A DNA stretch of 26,741 nucleotides from assembly GCA_038230515.1 (NCBI GenBank), contig JBBRND010000046.1:1-26741 (forward strand). Reading direction: 5' to 3'. This document shows, piece by piece, positions 15,097 to 23,314 of this stretch. Position numbers and translations under genes: made by a program. Each line of letters starts with the position of its first letter. Positions within the stretch are counted from its first letter, which is position 1. This DNA is from JAPLDB01 sp038230515. Lineage in GTDB: Bacteria; Bacteroidota; Bacteroidia; AKYH767-A; 2013-40CM-41-45. Below the pieces are notes generated by a model, which searched no databases, was not told the DNA's origin, and was given only the letters and a program-made list of their open reading frames with translations.

Positions 15097-15122
15097 AAAA
15101 ATTTTCTTAGGGGGATTTATGT

Positions 15123-15155
15123 AAAGAGGATCGGTGCTAATACCGGTTCCTTTTT
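15123..15155 (+). terminator. Intrinsic terminator after the 86-aa ORF
   Basis: AAAGAGGA (15123-15130) pairs with TCCTTTTT (15148-15155, one G-U pair) and CGGT with ACCG, with a small internal loop and the apical loop GCTAAT. The 3' arm is a T-run. It is placed just after the stop at 15096. Confidence 0.55.
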
Positions 15156-15270
15156 ATTCTATTACCAGTTTCTGCACTGCGCTTTATGCTCCAGTGGCAA
15201 TATCTTGAATTTTTCCACAATAGTTTGTTTTTGGTTGTTTTTTGAGGTTTATTTATAATTTAGGGGGTTG

Positions 15271-15501
15271 ACTTTTGCAAAAGATGCGCTACTTTTTACA
15301 AAAGATACGCTACTTTTCACAAATGTTGTGCATCTTTTGGCAGATGTTACACAACTTCCCGTAAGTGTTGTGCATCTTCCGGCAGATGTTGCACAACTTT
15401 TCGCAAGTGTTGAGCATCTTCCGGCAGATGTTGCACAGCTTTTCGCGAGAGTTGTGCAACTCTTGACAAATGTTGTCCAGCTTTTCACAGAAGTTGAAGA
15501 A
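15271..15501. repeat. Tandem array 2: eleven 21-bp units with 42-bp higher-order pattern
   Basis: Units begin at 15271 and every 21 bp to 15481, most starting CTT and containing GTTGnnCA near the end. Alternate units end in CAT or CAA/CAG, and neighbouring pairs starting at 15355 and 15397 are close copies, so the higher-order period is 42 bp. The plus-strand translation is a heptad repeat (LPADVAQ, LFASVEH type); the minus strand is open too. The last unit ends 9 bases before the recO stop. Outer units are more degenerate than central ones. Confidence 0.9.
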
Positions 15502-15510
15502 AAGAGAGAA

Positions 15511-16236
15511 TCAACCCCATACCTCTTCCAGAACCTTCAGCGATTTCAGTTCCGTAAAACCTGCCAGGTGAAAGCGGTAGTAGTCAAGAATTTTTTCCAT
15601 CAACATTCTTTTTTGCAAAATAGAAATAGAAGGTGAGGCAGAGAAATTTACAGAAGATTGTATCAACTCAGAAAAAATTCCGGAAAGCGGTGGTTCAATG
15701 TAATTCGGATGCAGCGGAATTTCAGGATAAAAAATTCCTTCCCTGAGATCAAAAATTTTATTCTCATCATTAAAACTTTGCTGCGGAAAAAATCCGAGAT
15801 ACTTTGCAAACTGAATAAGAAAACACAAATGAAAATCTTTATTCACCGGCTCTTGCATATCGAGCAACTGAACGGAATTGAAAAGAAATTCGAAAAGCTG
15901 CTGATTAGGTTCTTCTTCCCTGATGGATTTGCAAAGCACTTCATCCAGAAAAAGAACGATAGAACTTTTCACAAGATCGAACGGAATGTTTTGCAATGCA
16001 GGATTGCTTCGCACATCAGCCACGCGATGAAGTGTTTTTCTATCTTTATGATAAACCACCAGGTCAACCAGCGAAAGTGGGTGCAGAATGTTTTGCTTCA
16101 CCTTTGCATTTTTTTTTCGAACGGAGTTGAAGAGGTAACCCTGCAATCCGAAAAGTTCGGTGTACACTTTGGCAACTACACTTGTTTCACCAAAATCAGT
16201 AACCTGAAAAACGATGCCGCGTGTCTTATGAAGCAT
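15511..16236 (-). CDS. recO: DNA repair protein RecO
   Basis: RecO acts in the RecFOR pathway, binding single-stranded DNA and helping load RecA. The N-terminal OB-fold is visible: HKTRGIVFQVTDFGETSVVAKVYTELFGLQGYLF, then a basic stretch VRKKNAKVKQN. The remaining helical part (SSIVLFLDEVLCKSIREEEPNQQLFEFL, FHLCFLIQFAKYLGFFPQ) matches the RecO C-terminal region. The length of 241 residues is normal. The Cys-x2-Cys zinc site present in many RecO proteins is absent, as is common in Bacteroidota. The ATG shares one base with the porZ stop (TGATG), so the two genes are translationally coupled. Tandem array 2 begins 10 bases beyond the stop. Confidence 0.93.
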   Translation of the reverse strand: MLHKTRGIVFQVTDFGETSVVAKVYTELFGLQGYLFNSVRKKNAKVKQNILHPLSLVDLVVYHKDRKTLHRVADVRSNPALQNIPFDLVKSSIVLFLDEVLCKSIREEEPNQQLFEFLFNSVQLLDMQEPVNKDFHLCFLIQFAKYLGFFPQQSFNDENKIFDLREGIFYPEIPLHPNYIEPPLSGIFSELIQSSVNFSASPSISILQKRMLMEKILDYYRFHLAGFTELKSLKVLEEVWG

Positions 16237-18590
16237 CAGTTTGTAAAGAGCACCTTGGTAACACAGGTCTCACTGCCATCTTCATTGGTAACATACACCA
16301 TGTACACACCCGTATGTGCGCGATCGCCATTGAAATTATTTCCATCCCACACTGCCTCACCGCCATTGGCTTTGGTTTGATAAACCACTTGTCCACTTAC
16401 ATCAGCAATTTTTACTGAAGCATTTTTCACCAATCCTTTCACCGCTATCGGTCCGTGATATTCATGACGAACAGGATTCGGAAACACAAAATAGTTGTCG
16501 CATGTTTCACCACCCTCAGTAGCATCAGCACGGTAAGAACAAATTCCTTTATCCGTTCCGAAAAAAACTTCACCGGTTACAGGATCAATGGCAATGCTTT
16601 GTACATCATTTGACAAAAGCGGAGAGTTGTCCGAATTAAAAATATGAATGAGCTTGGTAGCATCTGCACTCATCAGAAATACGCCACTGTTCAGCGTGCC
16701 AAACCATTTTCGGTTTGCCCCATCCACAGCAATGGCTGTTACATATTCCGTTTCCAACAGATATTGAGCATGACCATCCTGTTCTATCAGAACTTTTTGC
16801 GCATCATAATTTCCGCCTGAAAAAATATTTCCGGGATTGTAAATAACAAACACACCTGCGCTCGAGCCAATCCATATTGCCTGATCTTTGTCTTCAGCCA
16901 AGGAATAAATATCAGCAGTAGGAAGCCCCCCATGTCCGGCAGTGGTGGTCAATAAAGTGTTGTTGTCGTCATTGGGATTGGCGGGATCATTTTCATTGAA
17001 TACAACCAAACCAAGCCCGCGTGCATTGATCCATTTTTGATTGTAACTATCCACCAATAGATTGAAAACATATTTATCAGCGTAAGTAGCTCCGATGTTA
17101 AATCCTTTCCAGGTTCCATCCGTTTTATATTCTGAAAGCATTTGAGAATTGAGATTTGTAACTGCCCACAGGTTTCCATCGACATCATAATCTACACCAC
17201 CAACCCAAACCGTATTTGCATCCAATCCCTTTAGCGAACTGTTATTTTGATTCCACACTTTTGTAATTCCATTTTCTCCATATTCAAGAACGCCTGCCCC
17301 GCGCGAACCAACAAAAGCATGCTTGCCATTATTCGGATCAACAGCAATGTTAATTGTATTTTGATCAGACAATGAATTATAAATCGTATCATTCTCTCGA
17401 AAGTATGCCTTCCAGAAATTATCTTTAAACCAGTATGTTCCTTTTTGCTCTTCAGTAGGAATTCCGCCCGTTCCAATTAAACCGCCACAGGCAACCCATA
17501 TACCTTCTGTTCCTGAATCCATTGCATATGCCCCGACCCCACTAGGGCAATTAGGATGCAACGATTCAAATGCAGTTCCTGAAGAATGAACCAATCCATT
17601 GCTGCCGTCTGCAATCCAGTAAGAGCCATCCGCATCCCTGAATGCAAATTTTGGATCTGCCTGAGGATACAACCCTGTGTAAAAAAGAGCAACCCTTGTT
17701 AATGATGCATCATACATTGCCACGCTAAAAACATTTTTCAACATGAGGTAATTATTGTACACATCAAATCCTGACTGTGCGTAATGATCGAAAGAAACAA
17801 AGTCGCTCCAGGTTGTTCCGTCAAAAACCAATTTCAGGGTATCGCTATAAACAGTAAAAATCTTTCCTGAATAGGCAGCGATGCTGGTAAAACTACCTCC
17901 GGGATCTGCAAGTTGGTACATTGTAGTATCCTTAGTCCACGATTCGAAGTTGAAAAGAGTTGGATTTGCCGCGTCAGCATAATAAATTCCGCCTGGTGTA
18001 GTGCCTTTTGCAATGGTACTGGCGTAAAATTTAGAACCGTCATAAGCAAGCTGCGACACATTTGCTGAAATACCTCCGGTCCCGATGTAATAAGTATCTT
18101 TAATTTCCTTGCGAATTAAATCAAGCACCACAATTCCAAATTCGCAGCTCAGGTAGGCGGTGTGGTTCAAAAATAAAATATTGTTGATGCCTTTTCCGCC
18201 AACAATATTTTTCCGGGTAATGTCAGACAGATTGAGAATGGTATGATCATCATAGATCAAGTCAATATTTGCACTCTGATAAGCAACTAATACAAGATGA
18301 TCGTCCGCACTGTAACGGATGGTGCTGATTTCAAAATCGGATAAGCCCGTTACGCGTGAGTAGCGTTCCAAACTCTGATCGGATTTATTGTAGCTGAACA
18401 ATCCGTACTGCGTGGCGCAATACACCACATTGTTTCCTCCTGTTACTACCTTGCCCTGATAGTAAGGAAGATGAATGCGCCATTTGTCAAGCCCGACCAT
18501 CGGATTGTCGGTTTGTGCAAATGCTGATGAAGATGCAAGCCAGGTTACAAAAAACAAAAGAACTTGCGAGATTGAGAAAGTAACTTTCAT
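16236..18590 (-). CDS. porZ: Type IX secretion system protein PorZ-like (two-component-regulator-like propeller, 784 aa)
   Basis: PorZ is a surface component of the T9SS attachment complex that helps place A-LPS on cargo. The signal peptide MKVTFSISQVLLFFVTWL...AFAQ defines the start at 18590; an in-frame ATG at 18650 would put 20 polar residues before it. The PorZ N-terminal signature follows: VGLDKWRIHLPYYQGK, YCATQYGLFSYNKSD and GLSDFEISTIRYS. Most of the protein is beta-propeller repeats (WIADGSNGLVHS, WGVGGVDYDVDGNLW-like, AIWIGSSAGVFVI, GTLNSGVFLM, VFFGTDKGICSY). The C-terminal 85 residues (YFVFPNPVRHEYHGPIAVK to GVYMVYVTNEDG) are a T9SS type A sorting-like domain, which PorZ is known to retain. 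It is upstream of and overlaps recO. Confidence 0.9.
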   Translation of the reverse strand: MKVTFSISQVLLFFVTWLASSSAFAQTDNPMVGLDKWRIHLPYYQGKVVTGGNNVVYCATQYGLFSYNKSDQSLERYSRVTGLSDFEISTIRYSADDHLVLVAYQSANIDLIYDDHTILNLSDITRKNIVGGKGINNILFLNHTAYLSCEFGIVVLDLIRKEIKDTYYIGTGGISANVSQLAYDGSKFYASTIAKGTTPGGIYYADAANPTLFNFESWTKDTTMYQLADPGGSFTSIAAYSGKIFTVYSDTLKLVFDGTTWSDFVSFDHYAQSGFDVYNNYLMLKNVFSVAMYDASLTRVALFYTGLYPQADPKFAFRDADGSYWIADGSNGLVHSSGTAFESLHPNCPSGVGAYAMDSGTEGIWVACGGLIGTGGIPTEEQKGTYWFKDNFWKAYFRENDTIYNSLSDQNTINIAVDPNNGKHAFVGSRGAGVLEYGENGITKVWNQNNSSLKGLDANTVWVGGVDYDVDGNLWAVTNLNSQMLSEYKTDGTWKGFNIGATYADKYVFNLLVDSYNQKWINARGLGLVVFNENDPANPNDDNNTLLTTTAGHGGLPTADIYSLAEDKDQAIWIGSSAGVFVIYNPGNIFSGGNYDAQKVLIEQDGHAQYLLETEYVTAIAVDGANRKWFGTLNSGVFLMSADATKLIHIFNSDNSPLLSNDVQSIAIDPVTGEVFFGTDKGICSYRADATEGGETCDNYFVFPNPVRHEYHGPIAVKGLVKNASVKIADVSGQVVYQTKANGGEAVWDGNNFNGDRAHTGVYMVYVTNEDGSETCVTKVLFTN

Positions 18591-18710
18591 GTAGAAATGG
18601 TTAATGAATCCCTGTAACGCAGTTTGCGTGATTTTATTGTGTGTTTGCAAAACTTTCTTTTAAATAGGGAATGTAAAGTTAGAAATTTGTTTGCCATTGA
18701 AGAAGATGTT

Positions 18711-20219
18711 TCATTTCTTCAGATCATCGTACAAATCAAAATACTGGTTTTGATAAATAAGATGTGTTTCATCTTTGTGCTGTAAAAGATATTTTTTCAG
18801 CAGTACATCATTTACTTCATCGTTTTCGTTACAGATTAAAAAGTAGTGAGCATTCATACGGCTGAATGAATTTTTGAGTTCATCGGACTTGATGTTTCGT
18901 GCTGCATAGGTTGTTTGCTTGCCGGAGTAAAAAGAAAGTGCGCGGGGTTTCAGAAAAACTATGACAGCATCAGCAGGTAATTGTTGAGCAATAAATCGAA
19001 ACGCTTCTCTTGCCGGTTGTTCTTGCGGACCTTCTTCAGACACGCTCATTGATTTTACCTGATCAATAATTCCGGGAGTGTATTGCAGAAGAATGATGAG
19101 AAGAAAAACCAATGCGGGTGTTGTTGATTTTACTTTTGAAAGATTCATCAGTGCATTGAATGAGGTAAAAATATATTTCAGCAGGAAAGGCATGATGGGA
19201 AGAAGAAACCGGTAGCCGCCTCCGAGATATGGATACACAAACAGAACAATAAGATTAGCAATGCATACCCAATCAGCGAATTCAATTTTCTTACTCCAGG
19301 AAATTATTATTCCTGCAAGCAGGAGTGCGAGAAGAATAAATTTTGTTGCGGTGGAAATCCATTCGTAGCTGCCTCCCATGTTGGAGAAGCAATTCAAAAA
19401 AACTCCGTAGTAGTAATTCAGATTAAGCGCAAACCACGCACCAAAATTTTCGCCTCTTATTGCATTGGCATAAAAAGTTAAAATGCCACCTGAAGGGATG
19501 GAGAATAAAACAGTGTTCAGCAGAAAATAAAAAACAGAAGCGATGAGAATTATTGTTGAGCTTCTTCTCAAACTTGAAAGGAATTCATCGCGTGAATTTT
19601 TTTTCTGAAAATACTTTACAAATGTTTGCACAAGGTAAAATCCTGTTGCAAGAAAAAGAATGGCTCCAATACCTCGAACGGAAATTGCAAAGCCCCAGAT
19701 GATACCTGTCAAAATCTGCCGTGCAATATTTTTTCTCTCCGATTGAAAAAGCAAGACGCCAAGCAGCAGAAAAAATGTAAAAGGAATTTCAGAGAGTATT
19801 TCTCTTTTGGCCTCAATGGTGCATGGATTGTAAATAAAAACAAGTGTGAGTAAAACACTTATTATCTCACTAAAATATTTTCTGAAATAAAAATAACTGA
19901 TCAGCCCAAGCGCAAAGAAAAAAATTGAGACCACAATTGAACTTACAAGAACCGAATCGCCAAAACATTTCCATGCACCGGCAAGCAGGAGTGGAAAACC
20001 CATCGGGTATGCCTGCAATGCGTATTCGCCTGTTTGCACATCAAACACAAGACCATTATCGGTTTGCGGGCGGTGCTCAAGAACATTTCTTGCCTGAATA
20101 AAGTATTGTGCAAAGTCATCGCCCCAATCCTGACTGTCTTTTACATTGATATAAAAAAGAGGCAGCAGCAGAACAGAAATCAGAATTGTATAAAAGTTTT
20201 TTCTGATGAATGGCTTCAT
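18711..20219 (-). CDS. GT-C family membrane glycosyltransferase (ArnT/PMT-like, 502 aa)
   Basis: This integral membrane protein has about 10-12 hydrophobic helices, beginning FYTILISVLLLPLFYINV. The first extracytoplasmic loop carries DSQDWGDDFAQYFIQARNV, with the acidic DD pair typical of GT-C enzymes that use polyprenyl-phosphate sugars (GT39/GT83 group). The C-terminal 100 residues are soluble (EAFRFIAQQLPADAVIVFLKPRALSFYSGKQ). The ATG at 20219 is preferred because MKPFIRKN puts charges directly before the first helix; the frame reaches 20282 with another ATG. The probable role is transfer of a lipid-linked sugar to a glycan, lipid or protein in the periplasm, perhaps with donors made by the mannosyltransferase at 11462. 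It is divergent from tdh and co-directional with porZ. Confidence 0.8.
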   Translation of the reverse strand: MKPFIRKNFYTILISVLLLPLFYINVKDSQDWGDDFAQYFIQARNVLEHRPQTDNGLVFDVQTGEYALQAYPMGFPLLLAGAWKCFGDSVLVSSIVVSIFFFALGLISYFYFRKYFSEIISVLLTLVFIYNPCTIEAKREILSEIPFTFFLLLGVLLFQSERKNIARQILTGIIWGFAISVRGIGAILFLATGFYLVQTFVKYFQKKNSRDEFLSSLRRSSTIILIASVFYFLLNTVLFSIPSGGILTFYANAIRGENFGAWFALNLNYYYGVFLNCFSNMGGSYEWISTATKFILLALLLAGIIISWSKKIEFADWVCIANLIVLFVYPYLGGGYRFLLPIMPFLLKYIFTSFNALMNLSKVKSTTPALVFLLIILLQYTPGIIDQVKSMSVSEEGPQEQPAREAFRFIAQQLPADAVIVFLKPRALSFYSGKQTTYAARNIKSDELKNSFSRMNAHYFLICNENDEVNDVLLKKYLLQHKDETHLIYQNQYFDLYDDLKK

Positions 20220-20290
20220 GAATGGCTTTGCTGTGCGCAAATTAAAGCTATTCCCGACAAAACTTTTTAGAATAATTCCCAAACCTTCCT

Positions 20291-20298
20291 TACATTTG
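20291..20298 (+). promoter_or_regulatory. tdh -7 box TACATTTG
   Basis: TACATTTG matches TAnnTTTG exactly and lies 28 bases before the tdh ATG. No TTG was found at the expected -33 position, so the promoter call rests on this box and its location in a divergent intergenic region. Confidence 0.45.
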
Positions 20299-20326
20299 TT
20301 TTCGATAAAACTTTAATCATTCAATT

Positions 20327-21277
20327 ATGACGGAAACCATTTTGGTTATTGGCGCTAACGGACAAATAGGTTCTGAGCTGGTTGAAAAACTTCGCGAAGA
20401 TTATGGAAGCGACCGCATCATTGCTACCGATGTGAAAGATGCCGGTGCAGATTTAAAATCCAAGGGTCCTTTTGTGAAGATGGATGTGCTTGATGCAACT
20501 GCCGTGCAGGAAGTAATTCGCAAAAATAAAGTTACTCAGGTGTATCATCTTGCTGCAATGCTTTCCGCAGTGGCAGAGCAAAAACCAAAAGCCGCCTGGA
20601 AGCTGAACATGGATGGGCTTCTCAACTTACTCGACATTGCAAAGGAAGAAAAACTGAAACTTTTCTGGCCCTCGTCAATTGCTGTGTTCGGACCCACTAC
20701 TCCGCGCAGGAATACTCCGCAGCACACGATGATGGAGCCGACAACTGTTTACGGCATCAGCAAACTTGCTGGCGAACGGTGGTGCGAATATTATTTTCAG
20801 AAATACAATGTGGATGTGCGCAGCTTGCGCTATCCGGGATTGATAAGCTGGAAAACGGAACCGGGTGGTGGCACTACGGATTATGCCATTGATATTTTTC
20901 GTGAGGCGGTGAAGAATAAAACGTACGAATGTTTTCTGGAGGAAGACACTACGCTGCCGATGATGTATATGGAAGATGCGCTGCGTGCAACAATGTTATT
21001 GATGGATGCTGATGCTGCAAAAGTGAAGGTGCGTAGCAGCTACAATGTTGCTGCGATGAGCTTCAATCCGAAAACGCTTACCGAGGAAATTCAAAAACAT
21101 ATTCCTGATTTTACATGCACGTACAAACCGGATGTGCGACAGAATTATGCAAACAGTTGGCCTCAGCGCATTGACGACAACGAAGCCCGCGCTGACTGGG
21201 GCTGGAGTCATGAATACGATCTGAATCACATGGTGGAGGATATGCTGACGCATATTCAGCAGGTGGTGGAGCATTGA
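20327..21277 (+). CDS. tdh: L-threonine 3-dehydrogenase, SDR type
   Basis: The enzyme oxidises L-threonine with NAD to 2-amino-3-ketobutyrate in threonine catabolism. It belongs to the short-chain dehydrogenase form of TDH rather than the zinc-dependent form. Visible features are VIGANGQIG (GxxGxxG, residues 9-15), ATDVKDAG with the acidic residue for NAD, FWPSSIAVFGPTTPR, TVYGISKLAGERWCEYY (Tyr142, Lys146), RYPGLISWKTEPGGGTTDYA, LPMMYMEDALRATM and the C-terminal SWPQRIDDNEARADWGW. These segments are nearly diagnostic for SDR-TDH, and the length of 316 is typical. The partner ketobutyrate CoA ligase (kbl) is not in the window. It is convergent with the 208-aa gene and shares the terminator region 21324-21400. 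Confidence 0.95.
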   Translation: MTETILVIGANGQIGSELVEKLREDYGSDRIIATDVKDAGADLKSKGPFVKMDVLDATAVQEVIRKNKVTQVYHLAAMLSAVAEQKPKAAWKLNMDGLLNLLDIAKEEKLKLFWPSSIAVFGPTTPRRNTPQHTMMEPTTVYGISKLAGERWCEYYFQKYNVDVRSLRYPGLISWKTEPGGGTTDYAIDIFREAVKNKTYECFLEEDTTLPMMYMEDALRATMLLMDADAAKVKVRSSYNVAAMSFNPKTLTEEIQKHIPDFTCTYKPDVRQNYANSWPQRIDDNEARADWGWSHEYDLNHMVEDMLTHIQQVVEH

Positions 21278-21323
21278 AGAATTTCGGATTGAACAGCCGC
21301 GATGTAATTTGAAGACAGCCATT

Positions 21324-21353
21324 AAAAAAACCACCTGCTTTCTACACAGATGG
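21324..21353 (-). terminator. Second terminator-like hairpin in the tdh convergent region
   Basis: On the minus strand CCATCTG and CAGGTGG pair (one G-U) around a 9-base loop and are followed by seven T. It lies downstream of the stronger hairpin at 21400-21366 and could act as a backup. Confidence 0.45.
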
Positions 21354-21365
21354 ATTTCTTCAAAC

Positions 21366-21400
21366 AAAAAAAAGCAGCGCCCCACCACAGACACTGCTTT
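21366..21400 (-). terminator. Intrinsic terminator of the 208-aa gene, possibly bidirectional
   Basis: AAAGCAG and CTGCTTT (21394-21400 and 21371-21377) pair perfectly, extended by wobble pairs, and on the minus strand the stem is followed by a run of T. It begins 24 bases after the stop at 21424. On the plus strand it could also stop tdh transcription, with a weaker tail. Confidence 0.6.
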
Positions 21401-21423
21401 ATTAACTCCTAAAACAAAACTTT

Positions 21424-22050
21424 TTATCCCTGAGTGGTGCGCTCAATTTTATCGCTGAAGCTGAGCGATGGATCTACGCCTACACCCGTTGCCATCAATT
21501 TATACTTGGCAGATTTATCTAACCCGCTTAGTAATCCTTTGTTCTTTGGGCACCATTGCCAGCTCCATTTCAGCGGGTCGGTTTCAGGATTTGTAGAAAG
21601 CGTGTAGCAAAGCATATATCCCTTTGCATGCAGCACTCCATCAATTTCGAAGCTGAATTCCCCATTGTTGTCGGTTGAATTTGCGGTCAAAGTACCCTTG
21701 GCCAGCGCACCGTGATGCACGGGCGGGTGAGTAACAGGGTATCCGCTTTTGGCGAGCAGCACCTCATCACCGTTTGCCACGGTATTCACAAAAAGTCCGT
21801 TACTGCGAAGCGAAGTTTCCAAAATAGTGCGCGATGCAGCTAAATCAGCCGTTTTGGTAGAATAAATGGGTTTTGCCAGAATAATGATATAAGCATTGGC
21901 TTGCGAGGTAACAGTAGCTCCTGAAACCGGCAAACCCGCAAAATCGGCCGCATTCGTGGTTAAGGAGCTGCCAATGGTTAGGGCTACAGGTCCTATTTGG
22001 TCTTCTTTGTAATCTGTAAAATCAATAATTGCTTTTGATGTGAATGACAT
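21424..22050 (-). CDS. Uncharacterised FN3-like protein (208 aa)
   Basis: The protein starts MSFTSKAIIDFTDYKEDQIG with no signal peptide. The first half contains AASRTILETSLRSNGLFVNTVANGDEVLLAKSGYPVT, a pattern I associate with a Bacteroidota family of about 210 residues annotated as fibronectin type III-like. The second half (about 115-205) reads as one beta-sandwich: GEFSFEIDGVLHAKGYMLCY, WSWQWCP, GLDKSAKYKLMATGVG, SFSDKIERTT. No function is established. The absence of a signal sequence argues for a cytoplasmic or non-classically exported protein. It is monocistronic: array 3 lies 62 bases upstream of the start and a terminator follows the stop. Confidence is high that it is a gene and low on its role. 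Confidence 0.75.
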   Translation of the reverse strand: MSFTSKAIIDFTDYKEDQIGPVALTIGSSLTTNAADFAGLPVSGATVTSQANAYIIILAKPIYSTKTADLAASRTILETSLRSNGLFVNTVANGDEVLLAKSGYPVTHPPVHHGALAKGTLTANSTDNNGEFSFEIDGVLHAKGYMLCYTLSTNPETDPLKWSWQWCPKNKGLLSGLDKSAKYKLMATGVGVDPSLSFSDKIERTTQG

Positions 22051-22111
22051 GATTGTTTAATTTAAGGTTAATTTATTTGTTTTTTGATTGAAAACGATGT
22101 TTTTTAATAAT
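22051..22111 (-). other. 5' leader between the 208-aa gene and array 3
   Basis: This AT-rich stretch must contain the start region of the 208-aa gene. It shares TTAAACAAT before the ATG with the leader of the giant gene at 2424, which reads TTAAACAATTATC before its ATG. No full -33/-7 pair was found. Confidence 0.3.
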
Positions 22112-22321
22112 CCGCTAACGAAAAATCATTTCCGCTCAACGGAATGTGGTAAACCGTCAACGGAAAACCATTTCCGCTCAACGGAATGCGGCAAACCGTC
22201 AACGAAAAACCATTTCCGCTCAACGGAATGCGACAAACCGTCAACGAAAAACCATTTCCGCTCAACGGAATGTGGTAAACCGTCAACGGAAAATCATTTC
22301 CGCTCCACCGGATGGCTTAAA
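22112..22321. repeat. Tandem array 3: five 42-bp units, each of two related half-units
   Basis: Units start at 22112, 22154, 22196, 22238 and 22280, all exactly 42 bp. Each contains two related halves of 20 and 22 bp, starting CCGTCAACGGAA and CCGCTCAACGGAA. Both halves hold small inverted repeats (CCGTcaACGG and TTCCGctcaaCGGAA), so the unit can form hairpins. The first and last units are more diverged, and a degenerate continuation (GAAAATCATTTC) is visible to about 22370. In the plus frame the units read as heptapeptides STENHFR and STECGKP. No gene overlaps it. Confidence 0.92.
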
Positions 22322-22478
22322 CCTTTAAGGTGAGGTTTGAAAATCATTTCAACCGAAACGATTTCTCAACGGAGCCAATAAGTACTACCCTTTATCTTTA
22401 TGTAAAGAACGATGGGGCAAATGAAAATAAAAATTTTGAATCTCCAAAAGGTTGAGAAAAGTTTTTTTTGAGGGGAAA
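22322..22478. other. Intergenic remainder after array 3
   Basis: Apart from decayed array sequence to about 22370 and a T-rich stretch near 22463 next to the stop of the T9SS cargo gene, nothing specific was recognised in this region. Confidence 0.4.
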
Positions 22479-23084
22479 TTAGTTCCTAATAATTTTTCCC
22501 CTGTAAACTTTTTGCCATTCATCTTCCACGGCATAAAAATAAATACCCGTAGCAAAATCGGTAAGATTTATTTCTGAAAAATTTGTTGCCGATGTATAAA
22601 CAATTCTTCCTTCACCATCAGTTACAATTATTTTCTTCGGATGATAATCAGCCGAAGTTTTTATGCGGAAGATGCCTGAGGAAAGTGTTGGATAGATTTG
22701 GAAAAGGTCGGGGTTGGAGATGGAGGTTGTTGATAGGATGGCGCTTGCTCTGCTCACATGAAGATTGATAAATATTATCATCGTTTCAGCAGTGCTAAAA
22801 TTAAAACTGTAAAAACCTGTATCATTAATAAAAAAATTTTGGTCGTAGCCCCAACATAACATAGGATCACCGCCCTCACCAAACTTCAGGGTATCGTTTA
22901 TTATTGCATTGTAATCATAAATTGTATCTAAATTAAGAGTAAGAGTCACCCCCGTAGGGTCGTGAAACCCATAATTCAGAAGAGTGCCGTAAATAATATG
23001 CGCATAGCACCCCTTCCCAAAAGAATTACCCGAAGAAAAAAGCAGCGCAAATAAAACGATTGAAGTGAGAAATATTTTTTTCAT
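22479..23084 (-). CDS. Short T9SS cargo protein with type A sorting domain (201 aa)
   Basis: The signal peptide is MKKIFLTSIVLFALLFSSGNSFG. The mature part (about 24-120) is a compact beta-rich region with two cysteines (GCYAHIIYG, MLCWGYDQ) and no recognised domain. The last 75 residues are a T9SS type A sorting domain: LFQIYPTLSSGIFRIKTS, KKIIVTDGEGRIVYTS, INLTDFATGIYFYAVED and the basic end YRGKIIRN. The protein should cross the outer membrane by T9SS, with PorZ encoded nearby. A TATCTTTA sequence (23117-23110 on this strand) may be its -7 box, one base from consensus. The function of the small cargo region is unknown. Confidence 0.82.
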   Translation of the reverse strand: MKKIFLTSIVLFALLFSSGNSFGKGCYAHIIYGTLLNYGFHDPTGVTLTLNLDTIYDYNAIINDTLKFGEGGDPMLCWGYDQNFFINDTGFYSFNFSTAETMIIFINLHVSRASAILSTTSISNPDLFQIYPTLSSGIFRIKTSADYHPKKIIVTDGEGRIVYTSATNFSEINLTDFATGIYFYAVEDEWQKVYRGKIIRN

Positions 23085-23162
23085 GGCTGTATATTTAATT
23101 CTTCAACGGTAAAGATAGAAAAATATTTGGGCGGGCATAAAAAAAGTGGGAAACTCCTGTGC

Positions 23163-23215
23163 CGTCAGGACTTCCGTCCTGACGAATAGTGCGTAGAATA
23201 AAAAATGGCAGAACG
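23163..23215. repeat. Intergenic dual-hairpin element, left copy (first hairpin intact)
   Basis: CGTCAGGA (23163-23170) and TCCTGACG (23177-23184) form a perfect 8-bp hairpin with loop CTTCCG. The following sequence through 23215 is identical over 38 bp (23178-23215) to 24134-24171 but stops after GGCAGAACG, so the second hairpin is missing its right arm. Confidence 0.8.
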
Positions 23216-23314
23216 ATTAAATTGAACATCTACGGGTTTTCATAATTATTTTTTTCGCTGAAATATTTTTTTTTTAATTTGCGCAGATATTTATAACTCT
23301 AAATAAAACTCATT

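Noticed and set aside
15268..15636. Plus-strand 122-aa heptad-repeat protein over array 2
   Set aside because: Its last third is antisense to the recO C-terminus, no start signal was seen, and openness follows from the 21-bp period. A short coiled-coil peptide is not excluded.
22112..22321. CRISPR-like array
   Set aside because: Repeats are contiguous 42-bp units with no unique spacers, and no cas genes are present.
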